This document shows, piece after piece, positions 44,827 through 52,558 of a stretch of 64,000 bases of DNA. The notes beneath the pieces were generated by a model that saw only the letters and a program-made list of their open reading frames with translations, made no database searches and had not been told where the DNA came from. The DNA comes from VFKI01 sp964647825 (GTDB lineage Bacteria; Pseudomonadota; Gammaproteobacteria; DSM-16500). Position numbers and translations under genes: made by a program. The stretch's first letter is position 1; each line of letters starts with the position of its first letter. Location of the stretch: NCBI GenBank assembly GCA_964647825.1, contig CAZYJL010000004.1:1-64000 (forward strand), in the 5' to 3' direction.

Positions 44827-45017
44827 TTGTATCAGCTCAGTGGGAGTCTTGCTTGACGACTTGACTGACCGCAACAGCCAAACAGCTAACTGCATCTTAC
44901 TGATAAAAGTACGCTTCATGAAATCAGAAAGGGCTTGGCTTTGATCACTTGCAACAGCCGATGGGCGACTGCTATGCAGTCAAGTCGTCAAGCAAGACCC
45001 CCACTAAGCTGATACAA
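44827..45017. repeat. Palindromic element A (family 1), between queG and orn
   Basis: TTGTATCAGCTCAGTGGGAG... (44827 onward, about 41 bp) is inverted at the right end to 45017 with two mismatches; both would be G-U pairs in RNA read from the minus strand. The core GACCGCAACAGCC...GGGCTTGGCTTTGATCACTT is shared with B, C and D. It fills the convergent gap between the queG stop and the orn stop (18 bp and 24 bp away). Confidence 0.9.
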
Positions 45018-45041
45018 CTGCCAAACAGCAAGCGATTAATC

Positions 45042-45608
45042 TCAAACATCCACAGCAATACGGAAAAAATGATCACGGTAATATTTTAATTCTTCGATCG
45101 ACTCCAAAATATCTTCACGCGCTAAATGTTTTGCTTCTTTTTGCAGTCCGCTATAAATACGCGGCGCCCAACGTAAAGCTAATTCTTTGACCGTACTGAC
45201 ATCTAATAAACGATAATGAAAATATTGCTCAAGTTCAGCCATGTAGCGTCGTAAAAAACGCCGATCTTGATGCACACTATTCCCACATAATGGCGACTTA
45301 CCTGGCGCAACATATTTCTTAATAAACGCCAATGTTTGTAGCTCGGCTTCTCTTTCTGTGACCAGACTCTCTCGCACACGCTGCACAAGACCAGATGCAT
45401 TATGGTGTGAGGTATTCCAGTTATCCATTTTCGCTAACAATGCATCGGACTGATGAATAGCAAACACTGGCCCCTCTGCCACGATATTCAACTGTGAATC
45501 CGTCACAATCGTTGCAATTTCAATGATACGTTCTTGCTCAGGATCGAGCCCTGTCATTTCCATGTCGATCCAAACAAGATTCCCTGCACTCACTGTGGTG
45601 TGATTCAC
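45042..45608 (-). CDS. orn: Oligoribonuclease
   Basis: DEDD-type 3'-5' exonuclease that degrades 2-5 nt RNAs and pGpG. NLVWIDMEMTGLDPEQERII carries the first Asp-Glu pair, GNSVHQDRRFLRRYM the third Asp, and the C-terminal HLAREDILESIEEL the last Asp of the catalytic set. I prefer GTG 45608 (188 residues, GGAT six bases upstream); a TTG at 45620 gives 192 residues, and a GTG at 45593 matches the E. coli N-terminus most closely. Close to queG, as in E. coli. Confidence 0.94.
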   Translation of the reverse strand: MNHTTVSAGNLVWIDMEMTGLDPEQERIIEIATIVTDSQLNIVAEGPVFAIHQSDALLAKMDNWNTSHHNASGLVQRVRESLVTEREAELQTLAFIKKYVAPGKSPLCGNSVHQDRRFLRRYMAELEQYFHYRLLDVSTVKELALRWAPRIYSGLQKEAKHLAREDILESIEELKYYRDHFFRIAVDV

Positions 45609-45709
45609 GGCATCATCCAAACAAATAAAAATAAAATAATTAATGCAAGGGATTCTAACAGCCCCGCTCTCATATTAGAATCACACAGAATTTAAAAACG
45701 AGGACGCTT

Positions 45710-46345
45710 GTGTCTATTCATTTGACCGCCGCATTTTTCTCCTATTTGATCATTCTATTAGCGATACTTGCTGCCTATTGCTGCGGCTCACTGTCTTCTG
45801 CCATCTTGATTTCCAAAGCAATGGGCCTCACTGACCCACGTACAGCAGGATCAGGCAATCCAGGAGCTACCAATGTCTTACGGCTTGGTGGCAAAAAAGC
45901 GGCGGCAGCTGTTTTAATTGGCGATATTCTCAAAGGTTGGTTACCTGTCATCCTCGCAAAACTACTCGGGCTCAGCACACTGAGTGTAGGCCTTGTCGCA
46001 CTCGCTGCATTCTTAGGGCACCTTTACCCGCTGTTTTTCCGATTCCAAGGTGGCAAAGGTGTTGCGACCGCTTTTGGTTGTCTGACTGGATTTTCTCCCG
46101 CGCTCGGGCTTGCCTTAATCGGCACGTGGGTCTGCACGGCGCTCGTATTTCGTTACTCTTCGCTGGCTGCGCTCGTCACCGCTGCACTGGCACCTTTCTT
46201 TTCCGCCTATTTTACCAATCCAACCATGACACTGATCACTTGCATCATGAGTGTGTTATTGATTTTTCGCCACAAGAAAAATATTTATAACTTGCTGCAT
46301 AAAAAAGAAAGCCGTATCGGCGAGAAAAAAACGTCATCTTCGTAA
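45710..46345 (+). CDS. plsY: Glycerol-3-phosphate acyltransferase PlsY
   Basis: 211 residues with five membrane segments. It acylates glycerol-3-phosphate from acyl-phosphate, starting phospholipid synthesis. The three conserved loops are present: GSLSSAILISKAMG, then DPRTAGSGNPGATNVLRLGG (loop 1), GHLYPLFFRFQGGKGVATAFG (loop 2, in part) and the later RHKKNI. GTG start at 45710 with GAGG upstream. Head-to-head with orn; in E. coli plsY is divergent from tsaD-side genes, and here it is convergent with tsaD. Confidence 0.95.
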   Translation: MSIHLTAAFFSYLIILLAILAAYCCGSLSSAILISKAMGLTDPRTAGSGNPGATNVLRLGGKKAAAAVLIGDILKGWLPVILAKLLGLSTLSVGLVALAAFLGHLYPLFFRFQGGKGVATAFGCLTGFSPALGLALIGTWVCTALVFRYSSLAALVTAALAPFFSAYFTNPTMTLITCIMSVLLIFRHKKNIYNLLHKKESRIGEKKTSSS

Positions 46346-46348
46346 TTG

Positions 46349-46510
46349 ATCAGTGTGAGTGTGTTTTTTTGCTTAACTAACCGTAATTGCCCAACAGCAA
46401 ACTGCATTTTACTGATAAAAATACGCTTCATGTCATCAGGAAGGGCATGGCTTTGATCACTTTCAACAGCCGATGGACAACTGATCGATTACTAATCTTC
46501 ACACTCACGA
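46349..46510. repeat. Palindromic element C (family 1, decayed arms)
   Basis: The core CAACAGCAAACTGCATTTTA, ACGCTTCATG, AAGGGCATGGCTTTGATCAC and CAACAGCCGATGG follows element A closely in the same orientation, but the arms pair only over about 9 bp (GTGAGTGTG with CACACTCAC, ending 46508). It fills the gap between the convergent plsY and tsaD stops and overlaps the tsaD stop. Confidence 0.75.
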
Positions 46511-47521
46511 GCATAAAGAAATAGCTGTTAATGGCCAGCGCGGATAAATAGCAACCTGCATCCCAGCGCGTTCGCCGGCAAGTAACCGCTGACAGCCTAC
46601 ATAGGCAATCATCGCACCATTGTCTGTACAAAATTCAGGCCGCGCAAAACAAGCACGCCCACCTATTTCTGCAGCCATCCTTGTTAACGCCGTTCGCAAA
46701 GCAATATTTGCACTCACACCACCAGCGACGACCAGCGTATTCCAGCCTGTCGCACGCAACGCCCGCCGACACTTAATGATTAACGTCTCAATGACAGCAT
46801 CTTGAAAGGCGCGCGCAATGGCGGCGAGTGTTACAGAATCTTGCCCCTGCTGACGAATTGTATTCGCTGCAAATGTTTTTAACCCACTAAAACTAAAATC
46901 CATTCCTGGACGTGCCACCATCGGGCGCGGAAAATGAAATCGCGTCGGATCGCCTGTCGCTGCTAATTGCTCTAATGCTGCACCCCCAGGATAGCCTAAC
47001 CCTAGTAACTTGGCTGTTTTATCAAAAGCCTCACCTACCGCGTCATCGACCGATTCACCCAGTAACTGATATTCCCCTGGTTGCTTCACACTCACTAATT
47101 GCGTATGCCCTCCTGAAACCAGCAACGCAACAAATGGAAACGCGGGCGGCTCAGGTTCTAACATTGGCGCCAACAGATGCCCTTCCATATGATGCACACC
47201 TACCGCCGGAATCCCCAGACCGTATGCAAGGCTACGCCCCGTCATTGCGCCAACCAACAACGCGCCCGCCAATCCTGGACCTGCGGTATATGCAATACCC
47301 TCTAACTCACGTAAGGACATGTCAGCTTCTTGCAGCACATTTTTGATCAAGGGCAACACTTTTTTTATATGATCTCTTGATGCTAGTTCAGGGACCACAC
47401 CGCCATAATTGGCATGCATTGTCGCTTGACTGTGTATTTTATGTGCAACTAAACCCTTTTCTGCATCATAAATAGCAATGCCGGTTTCATCACATGACGT
47501 TTCTATACCCAAAACACGCAT
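46505..47521 (-). CDS. tsaD: tRNA N6-threonylcarbamoyladenosine transferase TsaD
   Basis: 338 residues from ATG 47521 (AGGTG eight bases upstream). It transfers threonylcarbamoyl from the adenylate to A37 of ANN-decoding tRNAs. LGIETSCDETGIAIYD is the ASKHA nucleotide site; the metal-binding HMEGHLLAP holds the two His, and LLVSGGHTQLV and DFSFSGLKT are conserved. Divergent from rpsU, a gammaproteobacterial hallmark. Palindrome C touches its 3' end. Confidence 0.97.
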   Translation of the reverse strand: MRVLGIETSCDETGIAIYDAEKGLVAHKIHSQATMHANYGGVVPELASRDHIKKVLPLIKNVLQEADMSLRELEGIAYTAGPGLAGALLVGAMTGRSLAYGLGIPAVGVHHMEGHLLAPMLEPEPPAFPFVALLVSGGHTQLVSVKQPGEYQLLGESVDDAVGEAFDKTAKLLGLGYPGGAALEQLAATGDPTRFHFPRPMVARPGMDFSFSGLKTFAANTIRQQGQDSVTLAAIARAFQDAVIETLIIKCRRALRATGWNTLVVAGGVSANIALRTALTRMAAEIGGRACFARPEFCTDNGAMIAYVGCQRLLAGERAGMQVAIYPRWPLTAISLCS

Positions 47522-47548
47522 CAAACTGTCACCTTTTGTAACTTTTGA

Positions 47549-47578
47549 TTGATTTCAATTTGCATGACCTAGTAGAAT
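47549..47578 (+). promoter_or_regulatory. Candidate promoter of the rpsU-yqeY-dnaG-rpoD operon
   Basis: TTGATT (47549-47554) and TAGAAT (47573-47578) are separated by 18 bp. Start near 47585 would give a leader of about 55 nt before rpsU. It lies in the 119-bp gap to the divergent tsaD. Confidence 0.5.
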
Positions 47579-47640
47579 TTGGCCTTCTTTTGTAGGGTCG
47601 CCAGATTATAGCAGTTCATTTACGGAGTCGAGTGTCAGAC

Positions 47641-47862
47641 ATGCCAAGTGTACGCGTAAAAGAGAATGAAAATTTTGAAGTTAGCCTGCGCCGTTTTAAG
47701 CGCTTATGTGAAAAAGCCAGTATCCTGTCTGACCTAAGACGGCATGAGTTTTATGAAAAGCCAACTTGGAAGCGGAAACGGAAAAAGGCTTCTGCCATTA
47801 AGCGTTATCAGAAAAAATTGATGCGCGAACAAGTTGCAGCGGATAAAGATCGTCGTAAGTAA
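47641..47862 (+). CDS. rpsU: 30S ribosomal protein S21
   Basis: 73 residues from ATG 47641, where the universally conserved beginning PSVRVKENENFEVSLRRFKR starts; the rest, FYEKPTWKRKRKKASAIKRY, is equally clear and very basic. A GTG three codons upstream (47632) is closer to the GGAG ribosome site (4 bases) than the ATG (13 bases), so the protein may carry an extra MSD. First gene of the macromolecular synthesis operon. Confidence 0.96.
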   Translation: MPSVRVKENENFEVSLRRFKRLCEKASILSDLRRHEFYEKPTWKRKRKKASAIKRYQKKLMREQVAADKDRRK

Positions 47863-47898
47863 GCCTTAAAGCTACTCTCTTCTTGGAGCAACGAAACC

Positions 47899-48369
47899 AT
47901 GAGCACACTCAGGGAACGCATCCATGACGACGTGAAAAGTGCGATGCGTGCCGGCGAAAAAGAAAAGCTGGCAACGCTGCGCTTGATCACGGCTGCCATT
48001 AAACAGCGTGAAGTCGATGATCGCATTGCGCTGAATAACCAGTTATTAAACGATGAACAAGTGCTTGCTGTTCTCGATAAAATGGTTAAACAGCGTCGTG
48101 AGTCTATCGCGCAATATGAAGCAGGCAACCGCCCTGATCTTGCAGAAAAAGAAATCATCGAAATTCAGGTAATTCAAGCCTTTCTACCACCACAGCTCTC
48201 AGAAACAGAAATCGCTCAGCTTATTGATGCAGCCATCAAAGAAGCCGGCGCCACCTCTGCACGCGACATGGGGAAAGTCATGGGAATACTCAAACCCCGA
48301 CTGCAAGGCCGCGCGGATATTGGCGTCGTCAGCAGTAAAATCAAAGCACGTTTAGCGCCTCCTGCTTGA
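47899..48369 (+). CDS. GatB/YqeY domain protein
   Basis: 156 residues. The YqeY family is homologous to the tail domain of GatB and GlnRS that binds tRNA; it is often found between rpsU and dnaG, as here. ALNNQLLNDEQVLAVLDKMV, RRESIAQYEAGNRPDLAEKE, EIQVIQAFLPPQLSE and TSARDMGKVMGILKPRL with GRADIGVVS are the conserved blocks. GGAG upstream of ATG 47899. Its molecular role is unproven. Palindrome B follows after 32 bp. Confidence 0.9.
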   Translation: MSTLRERIHDDVKSAMRAGEKEKLATLRLITAAIKQREVDDRIALNNQLLNDEQVLAVLDKMVKQRRESIAQYEAGNRPDLAEKEIIEIQVIQAFLPPQLSETEIAQLIDAAIKEAGATSARDMGKVMGILKPRLQGRADIGVVSSKIKARLAPPA

Positions 48370-48401
48370 TTTCATCTTCTCTCTTTCATAAGTGTTATTG
48401 T

Positions 48402-48583
48402 AATAGATCAGTGGGGGTATTGTTTGACGACTTGACTGCATATCAGTTGCCCATCAGCTGTTGCAAGTGATCAAAGCTATGCCCTTTCTGATTACATGAA
48501 GCATACTTTATCAGTAAAATGCAGTTTGCTGTTTGGCAGTTGCGGTCAGTCAAGTCGTCAAACAATACCCCCACTGATCTATT
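48402..48583. repeat. Palindromic element B (family 1), between yqeY and dnaG
   Basis: AATAGATCAGTGGGGGTATT... and its inverse ...AATACCCCCACTGATCTATT form a perfect 37-bp inverted repeat at the ends of a 182-bp element. The core, read on the minus strand, is close to element A (GACCGCAACTGCCAAACAGC, AGAAAGGGCATAGCTTTGAT). Two positions differ between the A and B arms, and in both elements each change is present on both arms. Confidence 0.92.
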
Positions 48584-48604
48584 GCGTGTTATTTTTATTT
48601 TTAC

Positions 48605-48651
48605 AGCCATTCACCTACGTGAATGGCTACACATCCCTTCTCGAAAGGGAT
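48605..48651 (+). promoter_or_regulatory. Tandem hairpins in the dnaG leader, second one covers the ribosome site
   Basis: AGCCATTCAC (48605-48614) and GTGAATGGCT (48619-48628) form a perfect 10-bp stem with a 4-nt loop. Immediately after, ATCCCTT (48633-48639) pairs with AAGGGAT (48645-48651) around CTCGA. The AAGGGA Shine-Dalgarno of dnaG, 6 bases before ATG 48657, is therefore inside the second stem. This suggests translational limitation or switching of primase synthesis. Confidence 0.6.
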
Positions 48652-48656
48652 ACAGT

Positions 48657-50447
48657 ATGCGCATGTCAGAACGTATCCCTCGCGAATTTATACAAGAATT
48701 ACTCAGTCGTATCGATATCGTCGAACTGATTGACGGCCGCATGCCGTTACAAAAAAAATCCGGGAACAACTATTTTGCTTGCTGCCCCTTTCACACGGAA
48801 AAATCTGCTTCATTTTCTGTAAGCCAAAACAAACAGTTTTTTCACTGTTTTGGATGTGGCGCTCATGGCAATAGCATTGATTTCTTAATGCAATATGACC
48901 GACTCTCTTTTCCCGAGGCCGTTGAAGCCCTCGCAAAACTTGCCGGCATCCCCGTCCCACGTGATACGTCGCCAAAAAACAATGAAAAACAGCCTGCAAC
49001 AGACCTTTATGTACTCATGGAAGAAGTCACCCACTTTTATCAACGCCTATTACGAACCGCGCCCGTAGCAATTAACTACCTTAAAAAGCGCGGCCTGACA
49101 GGTGCAATTGCCAAAGAATTTAGCATTGGGTATACCCCTGCTGGCTGGGAAACATTGACACGCGCCCTTGGCAAGACACCTGAAAAATGCCAGCTATTAC
49201 ACGAAGCAGGCATGCTGATTAAAAAAGAGGATGGACGTTACTACGATCGCTTTCGCGAAAGAATTTTATTTCCTATTCGTGATCGACGCGGACGCACGAT
49301 TGGATTTGGCGGGCGTATCCTCGAAACAGGTGAACCCAAATACCTTAACTCACCTGAAACCCCGCTGTTCCATAAGGGACAAGAACTTTACGGTCTATAT
49401 CATGCACAAAAAGCAAACCGGCAATTGCCGCGAGTGGTAATTGTGGAAGGCTACATGGATGTGATTGCCCTATTTCAACATGGCATTACCTATGCTGTAG
49501 CCACATTAGGCACTGCCACAACAGCCTCGCACTTAACGCGTCTTTTTCGCTACACATCAGAGATTGTTTTTTGTTTTGATGGCGACACAGCCGGTCGCAC
49601 CGCCGCATTCCGTGCACTGCAAACAGCCCTACCCCTGATGCAAGATGGACGACAAATTCGTTTTATGTTTCTACCTGATGGTGAAGACCCCGACACGCTC
49701 ATTCGCAAAACAAGCCAAACACATTTTGCAACACTGATTGATACAGCGCCTTCACTATCGCAATTTTTTTTCCAATGGTTGGCAACAGAAGCCAATCCAA
49801 CAAATCTAGACGGCAGAGCTCGATTCGCGAGCCTTGCAATGGAGCACATTCAATCGATTCCTGAAGGTATTTTTCGCCAAATGATGCTCGATGAACTGGC
49901 TAAACGCACACACATGAATCCAACGCAACTAACGCAAACAAAAAACACGCCACCGCCCTTATCAAAAAACAGCACAACACAACAAAACACACAACGCGCC
50001 TCACCATTACATTTAGTGATCATGCTACTTATCCAACAACCGTACCTTGTGCAGCATATTCAAGCGCCTTTACCCAATACAGACACAAGGGGATTAAATT
50101 TGCTTCGCACTTTAGTCGCGTACATACAAAAAAAACCAACCATGACAACAGGCGAATTACTCGAACGCTTTCGTGAGCAACCAGAAGAAAAACTATTAGC
50201 CAAACTCGCCTGCAAGCCTCACATGATTCCAACAGCAGGTATTGAAAAAGAATTTTTAGGCGCTCTCGAGAAATTACATATTGCAGAAAAAAAACGCCTC
50301 ATTGATACCCTGTTAGCACGCGCCAGTGCAAACACGCTCACCATCACTGAGAAACAACAGTTAAGTAGTTTGATACAACAAAAAACAGACTATGCAGCGA
50401 AGCAAAAGAATCCTGATGACCTGAGCAGTGACAATCTAATCAAATAG
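48657..50447 (+). CDS. dnaG: DNA primase
   Basis: 596 residues from ATG 48657 (or 48663). Synthesises RNA primers at the replication fork. N-terminal zinc ribbon CCPFHTEKSASFSVS with HCFGCGAHGN; RNA polymerase domain with YDRFRERILFPIRDRRGR and GGRILETGEPKYLNSPETP; TOPRIM motif VIVEGYMDVIALFQHGI and VFCFDGDTAGRTAA; the C-terminal helicase-binding domain is poorly conserved. The frame is open back into palindrome B, but that extension is not coding. Its ribosome site lies in a hairpin. Confidence 0.96.
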   Translation: MRMSERIPREFIQELLSRIDIVELIDGRMPLQKKSGNNYFACCPFHTEKSASFSVSQNKQFFHCFGCGAHGNSIDFLMQYDRLSFPEAVEALAKLAGIPVPRDTSPKNNEKQPATDLYVLMEEVTHFYQRLLRTAPVAINYLKKRGLTGAIAKEFSIGYTPAGWETLTRALGKTPEKCQLLHEAGMLIKKEDGRYYDRFRERILFPIRDRRGRTIGFGGRILETGEPKYLNSPETPLFHKGQELYGLYHAQKANRQLPRVVIVEGYMDVIALFQHGITYAVATLGTATTASHLTRLFRYTSEIVFCFDGDTAGRTAAFRALQTALPLMQDGRQIRFMFLPDGEDPDTLIRKTSQTHFATLIDTAPSLSQFFFQWLATEANPTNLDGRARFASLAMEHIQSIPEGIFRQMMLDELAKRTHMNPTQLTQTKNTPPPLSKNSTTQQNTQRASPLHLVIMLLIQQPYLVQHIQAPLPNTDTRGLNLLRTLVAYIQKKPTMTTGELLERFREQPEEKLLAKLACKPHMIPTAGIEKEFLGALEKLHIAEKKRLIDTLLARASANTLTITEKQQLSSLIQQKTDYAAKQKNPDDLSSDNLIK

Positions 50448-50513
50448 ACTATCTAGAGCAATAAAACATCCATCTTTCCGAAAATCTTACTGGTTCAAGA
50501 AGCAAACAGTCGG

Positions 50514-50519
50514 TATAAT
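50514..50519 (+). promoter_or_regulatory. Candidate -10 box of an internal rpoD promoter
   Basis: A perfect TATAAT occurs in the 116-bp dnaG-rpoD gap, 45 bp before the rpoD start. No good -35 hexamer lies 16-18 bp upstream (GGTTCA region), so the promoter may be weak or activator dependent. Internal promoters before rpoD are known in E. coli. Confidence 0.4.
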
Positions 50520-50563
50520 TAAAGGTCGTTTGTTCTCCAACATGATACAGGCTATCGACCTTT

Positions 50564-52417
50564 ATGGATCAGGAAAATCAGCGATCACGCTTAAAAGAAC
50601 TCATTGCCCTTGGCAAAGAGCAAGGTTATGTCACGTCTAGCGCCATTAATGACTACCTCCCCACCGATATCGACTCTGAACAAATAGAAGAAATTGTCAG
50701 TATGATCAACGACATGGGCATCCGTGTGGTTGAAGTTGCGCCTGACGCAGAAGAGTTGTTACTCGCCGACAATGAAGCAACCGATGAAGTTGCCGCGGAA
50801 GAAGTCGCGACGGCATTAGCGTCTGTTGACAGTGAATTTGGCAGAACGACCGACCCTGTCCGCATGTACATGCGCGAAATGGGTAGCGTTGAACTCCTCT
50901 CACGCGAAGGCGAGATTGCTATCGCAAAACGCATCGAGGAAGGCGTCAATCAAATGCTGGCAACCCTTGCAGGACAGCCACAGATGATTGCCGAGGTCCT
51001 CTCGGAATATGATCGATTTGAAAAAGGCGAGGCACGACTCGCTGAAATCATCAGTGGTTATGTCGAACCAATACCAACTGAAGAAGAAATTGCCATCAGC
51101 AAAGCCGCTGCAGAAGCTGCGTTGCAGAAAGAAGATGAAGATACCGATGTGGAAGATGAAGAAGGCGATGGTGATGGTGGCGGCTTCGAAGAAGAATCCG
51201 GCCCCGACCCTGAAGTGGCGCGCGTCCGGTTTGCCGAGCTACGCGAACTGTATGAAGCAGCTGTTGCTGCAGAGAAAAAACATGGCCTAACACATAAGAA
51301 AACCATTGCTGCACGCGAAGCCTTAGCCAAATGTTTTATGGACATCAAACTTGCAGCGCGTCAATTCAACAAGCTGTCACGTAAAATGCGCATGCTGCTC
51401 GATGAAATTCGCACGCAAGAACGTCACATCATGACACTGTGCGTCAATAAAGCAAAAATGCCGCGCAAAGTCTTCATTAATGCTTTCTTAAATAATGAAA
51501 CGAATGCCGACTGGTTTAAATTGGCTAGCCACCGCGGCAAACCATATTACAATGAAGTAAAACGCTTACTGCCAGAAATGCAACGCGCGCAAAAGAAGCT
51601 CATTTCTCTGGAAGAGCAAATGAAAATGTCGATTCCTGTGATCAAGGAAGTCAATCGACGCATGTCTATTGGTGAAGCAAAAGCACGCCGCGCGAAAAAA
51701 GAAATGGTCGAAGCAAATTTACGTCTGGTCATTTCGATCGCCAAAAAATACACCAATCGTGGTCTACAATTTCTTGATTTAATCCAAGAAGGCAACATTG
51801 GTTTGATGAAAGCCGTTGATAAATTCGAATATCAACGCGGCTATAAATTTTCGACGTATGCAACATGGTGGATTCGCCAAGCCATCACCCGATCGATTGC
51901 TGACCAAGCACGCACCATTCGTATTCCGGTGCACATGATTGAAACCATTAACAAACTGAATCGTATTTCTCGGCAAATTCTGCAAGAAACCGGACTTGAA
52001 CCGACCGCAGAAGAACTTGGCAAACGCATGGATCTTCCGGAAGAAAAAATCCGCAAGGTACTCAAAATTGCCAAAGAACCGATTTCAATGGAAACACCGA
52101 TTGGTGACGATGAAGACTCTCATTTAGGGGATTTCATTGAAGACACCAACATTGAATCACCGATTGATGCGGCAACTGGCAGTGGTTTACACGAAGCGAC
52201 GCAAAAAATTCTTGCCTCATTGACACCACGTGAAGCAAAAGTATTGCGCATGCGCTTTGGTATCAACATGAATACCGACCATACATTGGAAGAAGTCGGC
52301 AAGCAGTTTGATGTGACACGTGAGCGTATTCGCCAGATCGAAGCAAAAGCGTTACGTAAATTACGTCACCCTTCGCGTTCCGAGCAATTACGGAGTTTCC
52401 TCGAAGACCAAGAGTGA
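50564..52417 (+). CDS. rpoD: RNA polymerase sigma factor RpoD (sigma-70)
   Basis: 617 residues. Region 1.1 is at the N-terminus (LKELIALGKEQGYVTSSAIN), region 1.2 has PVRMYMREMGSVELLSREGE, followed by the acidic non-conserved region (VEDEEGDGDGGGFEEE), region 2 (NLRLVISIAKKYTNRGLQFL, YATWWIRQAITRSIADQART), region 3, and region 4 with the helix-turn-helix EEVGKQFDVTRERIRQIEAK. Full length, housekeeping type. The ribosome site is weak (CAGG twelve bases upstream). Confidence 0.98.
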   Translation: MDQENQRSRLKELIALGKEQGYVTSSAINDYLPTDIDSEQIEEIVSMINDMGIRVVEVAPDAEELLLADNEATDEVAAEEVATALASVDSEFGRTTDPVRMYMREMGSVELLSREGEIAIAKRIEEGVNQMLATLAGQPQMIAEVLSEYDRFEKGEARLAEIISGYVEPIPTEEEIAISKAAAEAALQKEDEDTDVEDEEGDGDGGGFEEESGPDPEVARVRFAELRELYEAAVAAEKKHGLTHKKTIAAREALAKCFMDIKLAARQFNKLSRKMRMLLDEIRTQERHIMTLCVNKAKMPRKVFINAFLNNETNADWFKLASHRGKPYYNEVKRLLPEMQRAQKKLISLEEQMKMSIPVIKEVNRRMSIGEAKARRAKKEMVEANLRLVISIAKKYTNRGLQFLDLIQEGNIGLMKAVDKFEYQRGYKFSTYATWWIRQAITRSIADQARTIRIPVHMIETINKLNRISRQILQETGLEPTAEELGKRMDLPEEKIRKVLKIAKEPISMETPIGDDEDSHLGDFIEDTNIESPIDAATGSGLHEATQKILASLTPREAKVLRMRFGINMNTDHTLEEVGKQFDVTRERIRQIEAKALRKLRHPSRSEQLRSFLEDQE

Positions 52418-52457
52418 GTACAATACGCTACGTTTTTTGGTGATGATTTAAAAAAAA

Positions 52458-52531
52458 GGGCCTATAGCTCAGTTGGTTAGAGCAGGAGACTCATAATCTC
52501 TTGGTCCCAGGTTCGAGTCCTGGTGGGCCCA
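52458..52531 (+). tRNA. tRNA-Ile2 (anticodon CAT, lysidine-modified), CCA not encoded
   Basis: Acceptor GGGCCTA pairs with TGGGCCC (one G-U), D arm GCTC/GAGC, anticodon stem GGAGA/TCTCT with loop CTCATAA, so the anticodon is CAT. The stretch AGCAGGAGACTCATAATCTC resembles E. coli tRNA-Ile2 rather than elongator or initiator Met, and E. coli also has ileX next to rpoD. It would be read as Ile (AUA) after lysidine modification by TilS. After discriminator A the DNA reads TTG, so CCA must be added enzymatically. Confidence 0.85.
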
Positions 52532-52558
52532 TTGATATTCTTACAAGGAAAATAAAAA

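Noticed and set aside
44827..45017. Elements A-F as ordinary MITEs of a known IS family
   Set aside because: The terminal sequences differ among copies, there is no consistent target duplication that I can see, and no transposase occurs in the window.
48519..48656. Longer DnaG N-terminus starting inside palindrome B
   Set aside because: The added residues do not resemble primase, and the sequence is repeat and leader hairpins; AAGGGA marks the start at 48657.
52458..52531. Elongator or initiator tRNA-Met
   Set aside because: Anticodon CAT alone is ambiguous, but the anticodon arm context and the position after rpoD match tRNA-Ile2; initiator features (C1-A72 mismatch, three G-C pairs in the anticodon stem) are absent.
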